From NCBI RefSeq assembly GCF_900142085.1, contig NZ_FQZQ01000004.1:171859-235858 (forward strand): DNA of 64,000 nt, read 5' to 3'. Of this stretch, positions 53,193 to 62,321 are shown piece after piece. Below the pieces are notes generated by a model. That model did no database searches, had not been told where the DNA came from, and saw nothing but the letters and a program-made list of their open reading frames with translations. The stretch is from Shimia gijangensis (GTDB lineage: Bacteria > Pseudomonadota > Alphaproteobacteria > Rhodobacterales > Rhodobacteraceae). The translations under genes were made by a program, and so were the position numbers. The first letter of the stretch is position 1; each line of letters starts with the position of its first letter.

Positions 53193-54122
53193 TCAGGGCA
53201 ACACCCTAAGCCAGAGCCAAACCGTCAAAATGGATGTCGCTGTTCCGATCAAAACGGTTGAGGCGGCGGTGCGCTGGCCGTGGCCATACATATTGGCGAA
53301 CAGATAGGCATTGATGCCCGGTGCCATCGATGAGGTCAGGACCGCAGACCGCATGCTCTCCACGCTAAACCCGTTCCATGAGCCCAGTGTGAAAACAATC
53401 GTGGGGTGTAAAATGAGGCTGACGATGCAGCAATAAGCGATAAGTCGAAAATCCCCTTCGGGACGGTAGCGATACAGAACCCCGCCCATGCCAAAAATCG
53501 CCGCAGGCAAGGCGGCCGAAGCCATGAGGTTTACGGACACCCAAACCGGTTCGGGAAGTGACAGGCCCGACAAATTGACGGCAAACCCCAAAGCGATACC
53601 AACGATCAATGCGTTGCTGAACATCGCCTTGAGCACGGTAGGCACGATCACAGCCGGAGATTTTCCGCGCGCGCGCACGATTTCCATCGCGGTGATCCCA
53701 AGCCCGTAGCAAAACGGTGAGTGGATGGCGACAATCGCGTAGTTGCCGGTCAGGGCTTCGACTCCAAAGGCGCGTTCGGTGATGGCCAGACCAAGCAGAA
53801 GAGAATTTGAGAACAAACAGATAAAGCCAATGGCCACACTGTCTTCCCAGCCGCGTTTAAAAAGGTAATGCGCGCCCAAAAGGCCGGCACAGAAGCTGAG
53901 GAAGGCGCCGGTGTAAAAGCTTCCTAACAGAGCCAAATCAAACTCGGTTGAGAGTTCAAGCTGGGCAATCGCGCGGAACAACAGCACAGGAACGGCGAAG
54001 TTGGTGGCAAACCGCATCAGCCCGTTCACGTTTTCCTCGGAAAACAACCCGCGCCACGCAGCGGCATACCCAAAACCGATCACGAGAAAGACGGGTAGGA
54101 TGACCGTGATCAGCGTTTGCAT
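53193..54122 (-). CDS. AEC-family transporter
   Basis: A 309-aa polytopic membrane protein (about ten hydrophobic segments) of the auxin efflux carrier family: LPVFLVIGFGYAAAWRG at the start and SPFCYGLGITAMEIVRA in the middle. Bacterial members transport organic acids such as malate. Start at MQTLITVILP; it begins 4 bp after the upstream MBL gene stop, so it is probably the last gene of that operon. Confidence 0.88.
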   Translation of the reverse strand: MQTLITVILPVFLVIGFGYAAAWRGLFSEENVNGLMRFATNFAVPVLLFRAIAQLELSTEFDLALLGSFYTGAFLSFCAGLLGAHYLFKRGWEDSVAIGFICLFSNSLLLGLAITERAFGVEALTGNYAIVAIHSPFCYGLGITAMEIVRARGKSPAVIVPTVLKAMFSNALIVGIALGFAVNLSGLSLPEPVWVSVNLMASAALPAAIFGMGGVLYRYRPEGDFRLIAYCCIVSLILHPTIVFTLGSWNGFSVESMRSAVLTSSMAPGINAYLFANMYGHGQRTAASTVLIGTATSILTVWLWLRVLP

Positions 54123-54126
54123 CGAC

Positions 54127-54927
54127 CTAAAGCTCGTAGGTGATGCGCATCCCGTCGTAGGCGGCGCTGATATGGTCGGGGGTTTCGGCCTCGACGGCAT
54201 CATAGTCAAGATCGATGTGCATGTTGGTCAGGACAGCGCGGCGAGGTGCGGCCTGTGCAATCCACGCGAGCGAGTTGTCAAAATGCGAATGGGTTGGATG
54301 CGGTGAGCGGCGCAAAGTGTCCAGAACCCAGCAATCAAGCCCCTGCAACTGCAGCCATGCGTCGTCGTAAATTTCGGCAACGTCAGGCATGTAAACAAGG
54401 TTTTCCACCCGAAACCCCAAAGCATCAATGCTGCCGTGGCCAACTTTGATTGGCGTGAGGGTGATGGTGCCCCCATCGCCGGTAATCTCAACGTCGTCTT
54501 TGATGGTGTGCATATCGAGGATCGGCGGATAGGGCGAGCCTTCGGGCTGCACAAAGGCATAGCCGAACCGTGAAAACAGGGCGTCTTGTGTCGCGCCATC
54601 GGCCCAGACGTCCAGCCTTTCGCGCATGTTGAACACCACCATGCGCAGATCGTCGATGCCGTGCACGTGATCTGCATGAGAATGTGTGTAGACGACGGCA
54701 TCAAGCCGTCCGACGCCTGCGTCCAGCAATTGCGAGCGCATGTCCGGCGAGGTGTCGATCAGGACCGAAGTTTTGCCCGCGTCGGTTTCGCGTTCGATCA
54801 GCATTGAACAGCGGCTGCGACGGTTTCTGGGATTGTTCGGGTCGCAATCTCCCCAATGGCCACCGAGGCGCGGAACGCCGCCGGACGACCCACAGCCCAG
54901 TATCGTAAAGGTTAGCCGCGCGTTCAT
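54127..54927 (-). CDS. MBL-fold hydrolase (PhnP-like)
   Basis: A 266-aa metallo-beta-lactamase fold enzyme with HSHADHVHGIDDLRM, LGCGSSGGVPRLGGHWG, and HSHFDNSL near the end. It resembles cyclic-phosphodiesterase PhnP and related tRNase Z-like hydrolases. Its start overlaps the tatD stop by 4 bp, so it is coupled to the HolB/Tmk operon. Substrate unknown. Confidence 0.9.
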   Translation of the reverse strand: MNARLTFTILGCGSSGGVPRLGGHWGDCDPNNPRNRRSRCSMLIERETDAGKTSVLIDTSPDMRSQLLDAGVGRLDAVVYTHSHADHVHGIDDLRMVVFNMRERLDVWADGATQDALFSRFGYAFVQPEGSPYPPILDMHTIKDDVEITGDGGTITLTPIKVGHGSIDALGFRVENLVYMPDVAEIYDDAWLQLQGLDCWVLDTLRRSPHPTHSHFDNSLAWIAQAAPRRAVLTNMHIDLDYDAVEAETPDHISAAYDGMRITYEL

Positions 54928-55730
54928 GCAAGCACCCTATACTGTGCGGCCTTGGAGAACAGGCGATCAAAGTTGGCTTGGGTTTGGGCGGCAAAATCCG
55001 GGTAATCCATGCCGAACACTTCAGCGCCGACTTGTGCCGTCAGCGCCGTATAGGCGGGTTCATTACGGCGTCCGCGGTGGGGCGGCGGTGCAAGGTAGGG
55101 TGCATCAGTTTCGACGAGAATGCGATCAACCGGGGCGGCGGCAAAGATATCGCGTACTTCCTGGCTGCGTGGGAATGTTGCGATGCCGGACATCGACAGA
55201 AAAAACCCAAGATCAACAGCCGTTTTCGCCAATTCGGGACCCGAACTGTAGCAGTGCATGACGCAACCAAAGGCGCCTTTTGCCATTTCATCGGTCAGGA
55301 TGTGGGCCATGTCTTCGTCCGCATCCCGCGAATGGATGATCAACGGCAAGCCAGTTTCACGCGCTGCTGCGATGTGCACGCGCAATGACTGTTGTTGGAT
55401 GTCTTTGCTGTCGGCAGTGTAGTGATAATCAAGTCCGGTTTCGCCGATCCCGACGAATTTCGGATGTTTGGACAGCGCGATCAGGTCGTCCAACGTGGCC
55501 AAAGGTTCTTCTGCAGCACTCATCGGGTGGGTGCCCGCCGCATAAAAAATCGGCGCATGGGCTTCGGCAATGGCGCGAACATTGGGTTCGTTGCGCAGAC
55601 GTGTGCAGATCGTGACCATACGGGTGACGCCAGCCGCCTTTGCACGCGCAATGATTTCGTCCATTTTCCCATCAAAATCGGGGAAATCCAGGTGGCAATG
55701 GCTGTCGGTGACTTGGGGGATATCGGACAT
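54924..55730 (-). CDS. tatD: TatD-family metal-dependent DNase
   Basis: A 268-aa TIM-barrel hydrolase with the metal-binding motif SHCHLDFPDF, GETGLDYHY, FVIH-like PLIIHSRDADE, MHCYSSG, and VETDAPYLAPP. The order and length match TatD/YcfH, common directly after holB and before a PhnP-like gene in alphaproteobacteria. It likely acts on DNA or damaged tRNA. Confidence 0.94.
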   Translation of the reverse strand: MSDIPQVTDSHCHLDFPDFDGKMDEIIARAKAAGVTRMVTICTRLRNEPNVRAIAEAHAPIFYAAGTHPMSAAEEPLATLDDLIALSKHPKFVGIGETGLDYHYTADSKDIQQQSLRVHIAAARETGLPLIIHSRDADEDMAHILTDEMAKGAFGCVMHCYSSGPELAKTAVDLGFFLSMSGIATFPRSQEVRDIFAAAPVDRILVETDAPYLAPPPHRGRRNEPAYTALTAQVGAEVFGMDYPDFAAQTQANFDRLFSKAAQYRVLA

Positions 55731-55732
55731 TT

Positions 55733-56857
55733 TTAACGCGATGCGGTTTCAGTGATTTTGAAAACCGTATCTAGGACTAGGGCGGCAGGGTCAAGGTTGA
55801 CGGCCCGGCCATGGCGCGTGCGCTCGGAAATCTCTTGCGCAATGCTGGCCCAGGCGCGGGCCTGTTGAGGGCTGGCGGACAGGCGCAGCATCAGGTCAGC
55901 CTCACCTTGCGCCGCTTCGGGTGTTGGGGCCGATCCGGCAGCACCCGTGCGCGCCAGTCGTGCCAGAAACGTGTCAAACATGGTCAACAGCAGTTCAAAC
56001 TTGTCCTCGCCGCCACGTGTGGCCGCAGCTTCGGCCAGTTTCAAAGCACGCGGCCGGTCCACCTGAGGCAAGGCCGAAAAGATGCTGACAATTTCCTGAT
56101 ACATTGCCAATCCACCCAATCGGGACAGGCGCATCGCTTCACCGACTGACCCTGTTGACAGGGCCGCGAGAGCAGGGGAGCCGTCGACATCAACATCTGC
56201 CTGAGCCAGAGCGGCGCTCATGTCATCCGGGCTAAGGGCGTTAAGGCGCAGTTCGCGGCATCGCGACCGGATCGTTGGTAACAGCCGCGAGGGTTGGTGG
56301 GCGATCAGAAAGATTGTGGTCAACGCGGGGGGCTCTTCGAGCATTTTCAGCAATGCGTTGGCTGCGTTTACGTTCATGTCATCCGCCGCATCGACAATCA
56401 CCACACGGCGCCCGCCTTCGGCGGCGGACATGGTCAGAAAATGCGTGAGACCCCGGATGTCATCCACGACAATCATGTCGCGCAATTTGCCGGTCTTTTC
56501 ATTTACGCTGCGGGTGATGGAAAACAATCCGGGCTCGGATCGGGCCTGAATACGGTGCGCAACAGGGTGTTGGGGAGAAATTTCCAGCGAGTCATAGGAA
56601 GGCGGTGCGTCACCAAACAGGCCGCCACCTTCCTGGATTGGTGTGGCCAGCAGAAAACGCGCGACGCGCCATGCCAGTGTCGATTTGCCAACGCCGCGTG
56701 GGCCTGTCAGCAACCAAGCATGGTGCAGACGCCCCGAATTGAAGGCCTCAAGAAAACCCTGTTCCGCCGGGATCTGACCTATCAGGTGTTCGGTCTCGCG
56801 CGGGTGCGGGGCCCCGTCGATCCGATCAGCCTCGGGAAGGTCAGAGATGTCGCTCAT
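55733..56857 (-). CDS. holB: DNA polymerase III subunit delta'
   Basis: Clamp-loader subunit. The 374-aa protein has a P-loop in TGPRGVGKSTLAWRVA, and IVDAADDMNVNAANALLKMLEEPP with the sensor arginine finger (SRCRELRL). Its start overlaps the tmk stop by 4 bp, giving the tmk-holB coupling. A 2-bp gap to tatD. Confidence 0.94.
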   Translation of the reverse strand: MSDISDLPEADRIDGAPHPRETEHLIGQIPAEQGFLEAFNSGRLHHAWLLTGPRGVGKSTLAWRVARFLLATPIQEGGGLFGDAPPSYDSLEISPQHPVAHRIQARSEPGLFSITRSVNEKTGKLRDMIVVDDIRGLTHFLTMSAAEGGRRVVIVDAADDMNVNAANALLKMLEEPPALTTIFLIAHQPSRLLPTIRSRCRELRLNALSPDDMSAALAQADVDVDGSPALAALSTGSVGEAMRLSRLGGLAMYQEIVSIFSALPQVDRPRALKLAEAAATRGGEDKFELLLTMFDTFLARLARTGAAGSAPTPEAAQGEADLMLRLSASPQQARAWASIAQEISERTRHGRAVNLDPAALVLDTVFKITETASR

Positions 56858-57480
56858 TTCAGTTCCGCCATCACGGCGTTGGCAATGCTTTCGGCCACAG
56901 CGTCAATGCCCTGAGCACCGTTAATGATGCGAAAGCGGTCGGCGTATTGTTTGGCCAAAGCAAGAAACCCTTTGCGCATCTGCTCTTGCAGGGCCTGCCC
57001 AAAATCTTCGAACCGTTCTTCGGCCGTTTGGCGTGACTTTGCGCGGGCCAATCCCGTCGCCGGGTCCATATCGATCAAAATGGTTAGGTCAGGTTCGCGC
57101 CCGATCATCAGGCTGTGCAGCTGGTCTACCACGCCGCGTAAGTCGCCACGTGATAGCCCTTGGTACATTCGCGTAGAATCTGCAAAGCGATCGCACAGAA
57201 CGATTTTTCCGGCCGCCAACGCTGGCAGGATCGTGCGCTCCAGATGATCGCGTCGTGCCGCCGTAAACAAAAGAATTTCGGTTTCGGCGGACCAGCGATC
57301 AGGGTCGCCTTCCAGCACCAGTTTTCGAATGTCTTCTGCGCCCGGTGATCCGCCCGGTTCGCGGGTTAGCACCACTTCGTAACCCTTGGAGGCCAGCGTC
57401 TGGGCCAGCAATTGGATCTGGGTGGACTTACCGGACCCATCAATCCCTTCAAATGTAATGAACCGTCCCATGCCTGTCAC
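56854..57480 (-). CDS. tmk: Thymidylate kinase
   Basis: Phosphorylates dTMP to dTDP. The 208-aa protein has FEGIDGSGKSTQIQ (P-loop), TREPGGSPGAEDIR, VLCDRFADSTRMYQG and a LID-like SRQTAEERFEDF. The GTG start is preferred because GAGGG lies six bases before it and it overlaps the dac stop by 4 bp (GTGA); ATG at 57471 is an alternative. Confidence 0.95.
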   Translation of the reverse strand: MTGMGRFITFEGIDGSGKSTQIQLLAQTLASKGYEVVLTREPGGSPGAEDIRKLVLEGDPDRWSAETEILLFTAARRDHLERTILPALAAGKIVLCDRFADSTRMYQGLSRGDLRGVVDQLHSLMIGREPDLTILIDMDPATGLARAKSRQTAEERFEDFGQALQEQMRKGFLALAKQYADRFRIINGAQGIDAVAESIANAVMAELK

Positions 57481-58658
57481 GAATTGCCCTCGACGGGCTG
57501 CTCAGCGCCAAGGCCAAACTGTTTCATCAGAACCGTGGCCGCCGTTTTGAGCCTTACGCCAAAGCCGCCATTGGGCACGGAGCGCTCAGCCACCAAAGGC
57601 ACCTGAATTTCGGGCAATCCTTCAGGGCGGATCACAAGCTTTGCCATTTCCTGACCTTCCACAATGGGGGCCTGAACCGGACCGTGGTAAATGATCTCAG
57701 CGGGAACATTATCGCTGCCCAGCACTGGTAATAGGATCGTTACGTCCTCGTCGGAGACCAGCGGGACGCGTAGGTCCTTTCCCATCCAGACGCCTGCCTC
57801 CCCCAGACGATCGCCTTTGCGTACAATTGTTGTTTCGGTAAACTGGCGGAAGGACCAGTTGACAATTTGTTCGGATACTTCAGCGCGCGCCTGAGCACTT
57901 TCCAGCCCCGAGATCACAAAGATCACCCGACGATCACCCTGCATCGCAGATCCCACCAGGCCGTAGCCCGCTTCGGACGTGTGTCCGGTTTTGAGCCCAT
58001 CAGCGCCGACTCCCAATCCAAGCAATGGATTGCGGTTGCGTGAATTGCCAGGGGAGCGGCCATCAAAAGCAAATTCCTGTTCGGCAAACATCGGATAAAA
58101 CTCGGGGAAATCGGTGATCAACAAATTGGCGAGAATAGCAAGGTCGCGCATGGACATACGATGACCCGGCGCAGGCCAGCCGTTCGAATTCACGAACGTC
58201 GAGTTGTCCATCCCCAATTGTCGTGCGCGGCGCGTCATCAGGCGGGCAAAACCGGCTTCGGTTCCGTCAGGGCTCAGCGCTTCGGCGATCACGGCGCAGG
58301 CGTCGTTGCCGGACAACACGATAATCCCACGCAAAAGGTCTGCGACCTTAACCTTGTCGGTGGTGTCCAGAAACATGGTCGAGCCACCGTAGTTCATGGC
58401 GTGCTGAGATACAGACAGGTGCTCTTCCATGGACAATCGGTTGTCGCGGACCGCTTCAAACGCCATGAACAATGTCATCAACTTGGACATCGAGGCTGGC
58501 GGCAAAGGTTCATCCGCGTTCTTGGACAGCAGAACCGTCCCTGTGCCCTGGTCCATGACAAACGCGGCCTTGGCTTTGGTTTCAAACGCGGCAACTTGTG
58601 CCACCGTCAGGATCATCATGAGGGTGGCAGCGAAAAGGCGGTACAGTGCCCGGGGCAT
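57477..58658 (-). CDS. dacC: D-alanyl-D-alanine carboxypeptidase (PBP5/6 family)
   Basis: A 393-aa penicillin-binding protein with a signal peptide. The three active-site motifs are SMSK (S56, K59), SGNDAC and KTGHTSEAGYG. A C-terminal PBP5-like beta domain follows, with a possible amphipathic membrane anchor near the end (RLKTAATVLMKQFGLG). It trims pentapeptides in peptidoglycan. The family letter of the symbol is a guess. It sits between a SPOR lipoprotein (upstream, 23-bp gap) and tmk. Confidence 0.92.
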   Translation of the reverse strand: MPRALYRLFAATLMMILTVAQVAAFETKAKAAFVMDQGTGTVLLSKNADEPLPPASMSKLMTLFMAFEAVRDNRLSMEEHLSVSQHAMNYGGSTMFLDTTDKVKVADLLRGIIVLSGNDACAVIAEALSPDGTEAGFARLMTRRARQLGMDNSTFVNSNGWPAPGHRMSMRDLAILANLLITDFPEFYPMFAEQEFAFDGRSPGNSRNRNPLLGLGVGADGLKTGHTSEAGYGLVGSAMQGDRRVIFVISGLESAQARAEVSEQIVNWSFRQFTETTIVRKGDRLGEAGVWMGKDLRVPLVSDEDVTILLPVLGSDNVPAEIIYHGPVQAPIVEGQEMAKLVIRPEGLPEIQVPLVAERSVPNGGFGVRLKTAATVLMKQFGLGAEQPVEGNS

Positions 58659-58681
58659 TGGTCTCTCCGTCAGATTTTGGA

Positions 58682-59548
58682 CTAGTTCGACACAGCGTAT
58701 GCGTCAGTAAATCCAGTCGATTTGATTTGCTTCATCAATTGACTGCGTTCGGATTTTGTAGAGGCAGGTCCAACAAGCACACGCCAGAAAACTTTGCCTT
58801 TGCTTTCGATCTTCTTGACCAGTGGCACCATGCCATTGCTACGCATCTGATCTGCGGCATTTTTTGCATTGGCTTCGACCGAGAAAATCCCGATCTGAAT
58901 ATAAGGTTTGTCCAGAGAAGAGGATGCGGGCGCGGGTGCAGTTTCGGATGTGACTTCCTGGGTTGGTGGTTTGGCAGCAGCTTCAACGCTGGTAACCGCT
59001 GCAGATGCGGCGGCTATCGGATCAAGGGTTTCTTCCTCAACGCTGGCTGGTGCTGCGGCCGCTGCGGCTGTTTCGGTGGGTTCCGCGGGCACTTCTTCAC
59101 GGCGCAACGCAGTGACATTCAGCTCTACGGGCTGTCCTGCCAGCATGCCAAGAGCTTCGGCGGCGTCAGCCGAAATCTGAGTGCGCGGGCCGGGAATGTC
59201 CCGTTCGCGGCGGAACAAGGCACCAATGACAAACTTACCATTGGTTTGGTTGCGGATGATGACCCGCTCGGGATCCTTGACATCCGGATGTGCAGCCCAC
59301 ACACCGCCCAGCGATGGACGACCGTCCCACAGGCCCGCTTCGGTAACCGAAAACACATCCGGAGCCTCAACGTCTCGTTCTATCAGCTTGGTTGTTTGTC
59401 CTTCGGTCGCCGTGCCTTCGCTTTCAGCCTTGGGTTGAAAAAGGGAAAACTCCTGACCGTCCTCACAAGCCGCCAATGCGGTTGCGGCCAAAAGGATCGC
59501 GACAAGGCGTGTTTTACCTGTCCGGATCGGGGTGTTGGTGCGTGTCAT
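58682..59548 (-). CDS. SPOR-domain lipoprotein
   Basis: A 288-aa lipoprotein (lipobox LAAC near residue 27) with an Ala/Pro-rich linker and a C-terminal SPOR domain (YIQIGIFSVEANAKNAADQM...FWRVLVGP, key pieces shown). SPOR domains bind denuded peptidoglycan at division sites. The middle contains RTQISADAAEALG, matching the RlpA double-psi beta-barrel lacking region, so it may be related to RlpA-like proteins. First gene of the dac-tmk-holB-tatD cluster. Confidence 0.9.
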   Translation of the reverse strand: MTRTNTPIRTGKTRLVAILLAATALAACEDGQEFSLFQPKAESEGTATEGQTTKLIERDVEAPDVFSVTEAGLWDGRPSLGGVWAAHPDVKDPERVIIRNQTNGKFVIGALFRRERDIPGPRTQISADAAEALGMLAGQPVELNVTALRREEVPAEPTETAAAAAAPASVEEETLDPIAAASAAVTSVEAAAKPPTQEVTSETAPAPASSSLDKPYIQIGIFSVEANAKNAADQMRSNGMVPLVKKIESKGKVFWRVLVGPASTKSERSQLMKQIKSTGFTDAYAVSN

Positions 59549-59746
59549 GCTTTGCCCTTTGCCTGTCCGCGGTCATTGCCGCAAATATCGTCGATTTTCG
59601 ACGGATGCCCACGCGCTAAACGTGTGGCGTTGGCGCGCAGTGTAGCGACATGGGGCATTCAAGGAAAGTCCGTGTTCATGCATCGGCGATTTTTCCCCTT
59701 TCTTGGGGTTGCAGAAGCAAATTGATCGCTTTAATCAGTGCTTGTC

Positions 59747-59836
59747 GGAGGAGTGGCAGAGTGGTCGAATGCACCGGTCTTGAAAACCGACGAAGGTTAA
59801 CGCCTTCCCAGGGTTCGAATCCCTGTTCCTCCGCCA
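59747..59836 (+). tRNA. tRNA-Ser(UGA)
   Basis: Acceptor GGAGGAG with CTTCCTCC-type 3' side, anticodon loop CTTGAAA (TGA), long class II variable arm, T-arm GGTTCGAATCC, encoded CCA. The accessory region begins just beyond its 3' end. Confidence 0.96.
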
Positions 59837-59949
59837 CCCACCTAACGCATTGTTATTGTTGGGTAATTTGCGGGATTTATACCCCAAATTTCCGAGGCTT
59901 GGCAACCTCGGATATTCCCTCAGACACATTTTTCAGGTCATTTTGAGCG

Positions 59950-60200
59950 CGATTTCCCGTTGGTCTCTGTTGGCTGGTTTTGCCGGTGGGGTTTGGGCAG
60001 GATTTCCCTGTTAACAGGGAATTTACAGGGAATTTTTTCGATATTGGCCGGATTCGCCCAATTTGGCATGAATAATATGGCTGTAAAACAATGGCTTAGA
60101 GTGCGATTTCCCTAGAACTTGGAACAGGGAATTTCCTGAGCCTTTACAGGGAATTTCTTTTGTCGATCAGGGAAATTTAGGGAAAGAACAGGGAAGGGGG
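59950..60200. repeat. Cluster of CAGGGAATTT repeats beyond tRNA-Ser
   Basis: CAGGGAATTT occurs at 60015, 60026, 60125 and 60147, with variants at 60168 (CAGGGAAATTT), 60179 and 60189. Reversed TTCCC versions lie at 59952, 60004 and 60108. TTCCCTGTTAACAGGGAA (60004-60021) is a perfect 18-bp palindrome. No gene is visible in this 383-bp gap. It could be a recombination or replication site of the adjacent element. Confidence 0.75.
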
Positions 60201-60219
60201 TCTGGGAGGGATTTCCGGG

Positions 60220-61908
60220 TCAGGAGTTGGGGCCAAACCCAAACAGTGTCTCCTGGTCATTCCAGCCCCGTGGAATGCGCGATTTGACAAGTGTTTCCAG
60301 CGTTAAAGACAGAGGCTGGGTGCCGTCCATGATGGCCTTCTGGATGCGTGGTGAGAGGAAGGCCAGAAGAATGATACGCGAGACGTAGCTTTCGGACTTT
60401 TTGGCCCGGGCCACAACCTCCCGGATGGAAGATCCTGCTTTCATCTGCCCGACCCAGGCATGGGCATTGCGCAGGGCGCGGATCATGGCCTTGTCCGGCA
60501 TGGGTGAGACTGTACCTGCAATGATCTTCAACTCCGCGCCACGACGTCGGCAATGAAACGGGGCCTTGATGTGCAACAAGGAGGAGTTGAGTTTGGAAGG
60601 TGAATGTTCGAGGGCCTGCGAGAGCGCTTGCGGGAATAGATTAATTTGGATGCATCCCTTTCCGAGGTTTCCATTGTCTATGAGGCTTGCGGCTGCACCA
60701 GCCCCATTCTGTTCAATGCGGCTCGCCAATCTGCGAGTCCTCTCAGCGGCCTCATTCAGCTCCGCCAAATCCTCAGTAACCAGAACCTCATGCCGATTGG
60801 CAGCCGCTGTCAGATGCTCGACCACGGCTGTGGACACGGCGGCTTCAAACGCCTTGGCCGGCAATCGCCAGCCTGACGGATCCGGTTTACCTGAGACCAG
60901 GCGGTTGGAGACATAATAGCGATGACGCCGATTGCCTTTTTTCGAATGGGACGGTGTCAACATATCGCCGGTCTCGTCGCGAAACTTTCCAAGCAAAGAG
61001 GCGGCCCCGGTTTGAGCGCCTTTTTGATACATGGTTTTAACACCTCTCCTGCGGACGGCCGCGGATTCCAACTTGCTCTGCACCTTGTCCCAGAGGGCCT
61101 GATCAATGATGGCTTGGTGCAACCCGGGGAAGGACTTCTCTTTATGGCGAATGCGCCCCAAGTACGTTGGGTTGCGCAGGATATGATAGATCTGCCCACG
61201 ACTGAAAGGGCGGTTGCCTTGTTGGCGACCGGTTGAAAAGTGATGATGCTTGGAACGCAGTCCCCCATCTTCAGCTTTCCGGGTCACGACATTGAGACAC
61301 GCGTGTGCATCATAGAGAGCAAATATTTTGCGCACGGTCCGGGCTTCGGCTTCATTCAGCACAAGTTCACGCCGGGATTTGTCGGGATGGGGATCATAGC
61401 CAAGCGGTGGAACGCCTCCCATCCAGAGGCCTTTCTTTTTGGACGCGGCAATCTTGTCGCGAATGCGTTCGGCGGTCACTTCACGCTCAAACTGGGCAAA
61501 GGACAAAAGCACATTCAATGTGAGGCGGCCCATGGAAGAAGATGTGTTGAAGGCTTGGGTGACGGATACAAAAGAACACTCTGCTGCTTCAAACTGATCC
61601 ACCAGCTTTGCAAAGTCCGACAGGGCCCGTGTGAGGCGATCGATCTTGTAGACAACAACCATGTCGATGCGCCCGGCTTCAATGTCTGCCAGAAGGCGCT
61701 GCAGGGCAGGGCGCTCTAGCGTGCCGCCTGACTTGCCGCCATCGTCATAGCGTTCCTTGAGGCACTTCCAGCCCTCATGTTTTTGACTGGCGATATAGGC
61801 AGTGCAGGCCTCAAACTGCGCATCCAAAGAATTGAAGTCCTGATCCAGACCGTCTTCGGAGGATTTGCGGGTGTAGATGGCGCAGCGGATTTTGCGAGGC
61901 GACGTCAT
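60220..61908 (-). CDS. Large serine recombinase
   Basis: A 562-aa resolvase/invertase-type serine recombinase. The N-terminal catalytic domain begins IRCAIYTRKSSEDG (catalytic Ser16) with YDDGGKSGGTLERPALQRL and the MVVYKIDRLTRAL core. A recombinase domain and zinc-ribbon region follow (PTYLGRIRHKEKSFPGLH). The C-terminal ~130 residues contain helix-turn-helix-like text (SSIREVVARAKKSESYVSRII). The start overlaps the DUF2924 stop (ATGA), so the two are coupled. It is the likely integrase of the accessory element. Confidence 0.93.
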   Translation of the reverse strand: MTSPRKIRCAIYTRKSSEDGLDQDFNSLDAQFEACTAYIASQKHEGWKCLKERYDDGGKSGGTLERPALQRLLADIEAGRIDMVVVYKIDRLTRALSDFAKLVDQFEAAECSFVSVTQAFNTSSSMGRLTLNVLLSFAQFEREVTAERIRDKIAASKKKGLWMGGVPPLGYDPHPDKSRRELVLNEAEARTVRKIFALYDAHACLNVVTRKAEDGGLRSKHHHFSTGRQQGNRPFSRGQIYHILRNPTYLGRIRHKEKSFPGLHQAIIDQALWDKVQSKLESAAVRRRGVKTMYQKGAQTGAASLLGKFRDETGDMLTPSHSKKGNRRHRYYVSNRLVSGKPDPSGWRLPAKAFEAAVSTAVVEHLTAAANRHEVLVTEDLAELNEAAERTRRLASRIEQNGAGAAASLIDNGNLGKGCIQINLFPQALSQALEHSPSKLNSSLLHIKAPFHCRRRGAELKIIAGTVSPMPDKAMIRALRNAHAWVGQMKAGSSIREVVARAKKSESYVSRIILLAFLSPRIQKAIMDGTQPLSLTLETLVKSRIPRGWNDQETLFGFGPNS

Positions 61909-62321
61909 TTGGGCGATCCCTTGGATAAGCCGAAGAAACGCGGCCCGGACCAATGGGTGCCGGTGATCATGTGGGCAATCTTGGAGAGAGACCGGTAGGT
62001 TCGGGCGTTCCAGACAAACCCCTCTTCGGTGACATCCACCACATAGGTGACCCCATTCCACTCGCGCAAAAGGCGGGAGCCGGGTTTGAGGCCAGGGGAT
62101 TTACTAGAAGCGGTCTTGCCGTTCGCGGCTTTGTCGAGGTCTCGAAGAAAGTTCTTTGGCAGGCCGCCATAGAGTTGCGCCTGGATATCGAAAGCCAAAA
62201 CCCGGCGCATGAACACCTGACTCATGCGGGGTGGCGCGGATCGCGGCACAACCTCGCGCCAGGCTACGCGCAGCGCGCAACGATCCAAAGCATCAATCTC
62301 ATCAAGTTTGGGTAAGATCAT
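61905..62321 (-). CDS. DUF2924 protein, coupled to the recombinase
   Basis: A 138-aa protein (MILPKLDEIDALDRCALRVAWREV...) with LPKNFLRDLDKAANG and the conserved GSRLLREWNGVTYVVDVTEEGFVWNARTYRSLSKIA-type C-terminus (pieces GSRLLREWNG and YRSLSKIA). DUF2924 is almost always found directly before a serine recombinase, as here, but its function is unknown; a DNA-binding accessory role is plausible. Start at the ATG after AGGAG. It and the recombinase form one operon. Confidence 0.88.
   Translation of the reverse strand: MILPKLDEIDALDRCALRVAWREVVPRSAPPRMSQVFMRRVLAFDIQAQLYGGLPKNFLRDLDKAANGKTASSKSPGLKPGSRLLREWNGVTYVVDVTEEGFVWNARTYRSLSKIAHMITGTHWSGPRFFGLSKGSPK

Noticed and set aside
59747..59836. 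tRNA-Ser as a proven attachment site
   Set aside because: No second copy of the tRNA 3' end was found in the window, so integration at this tRNA is only possible, not shown.
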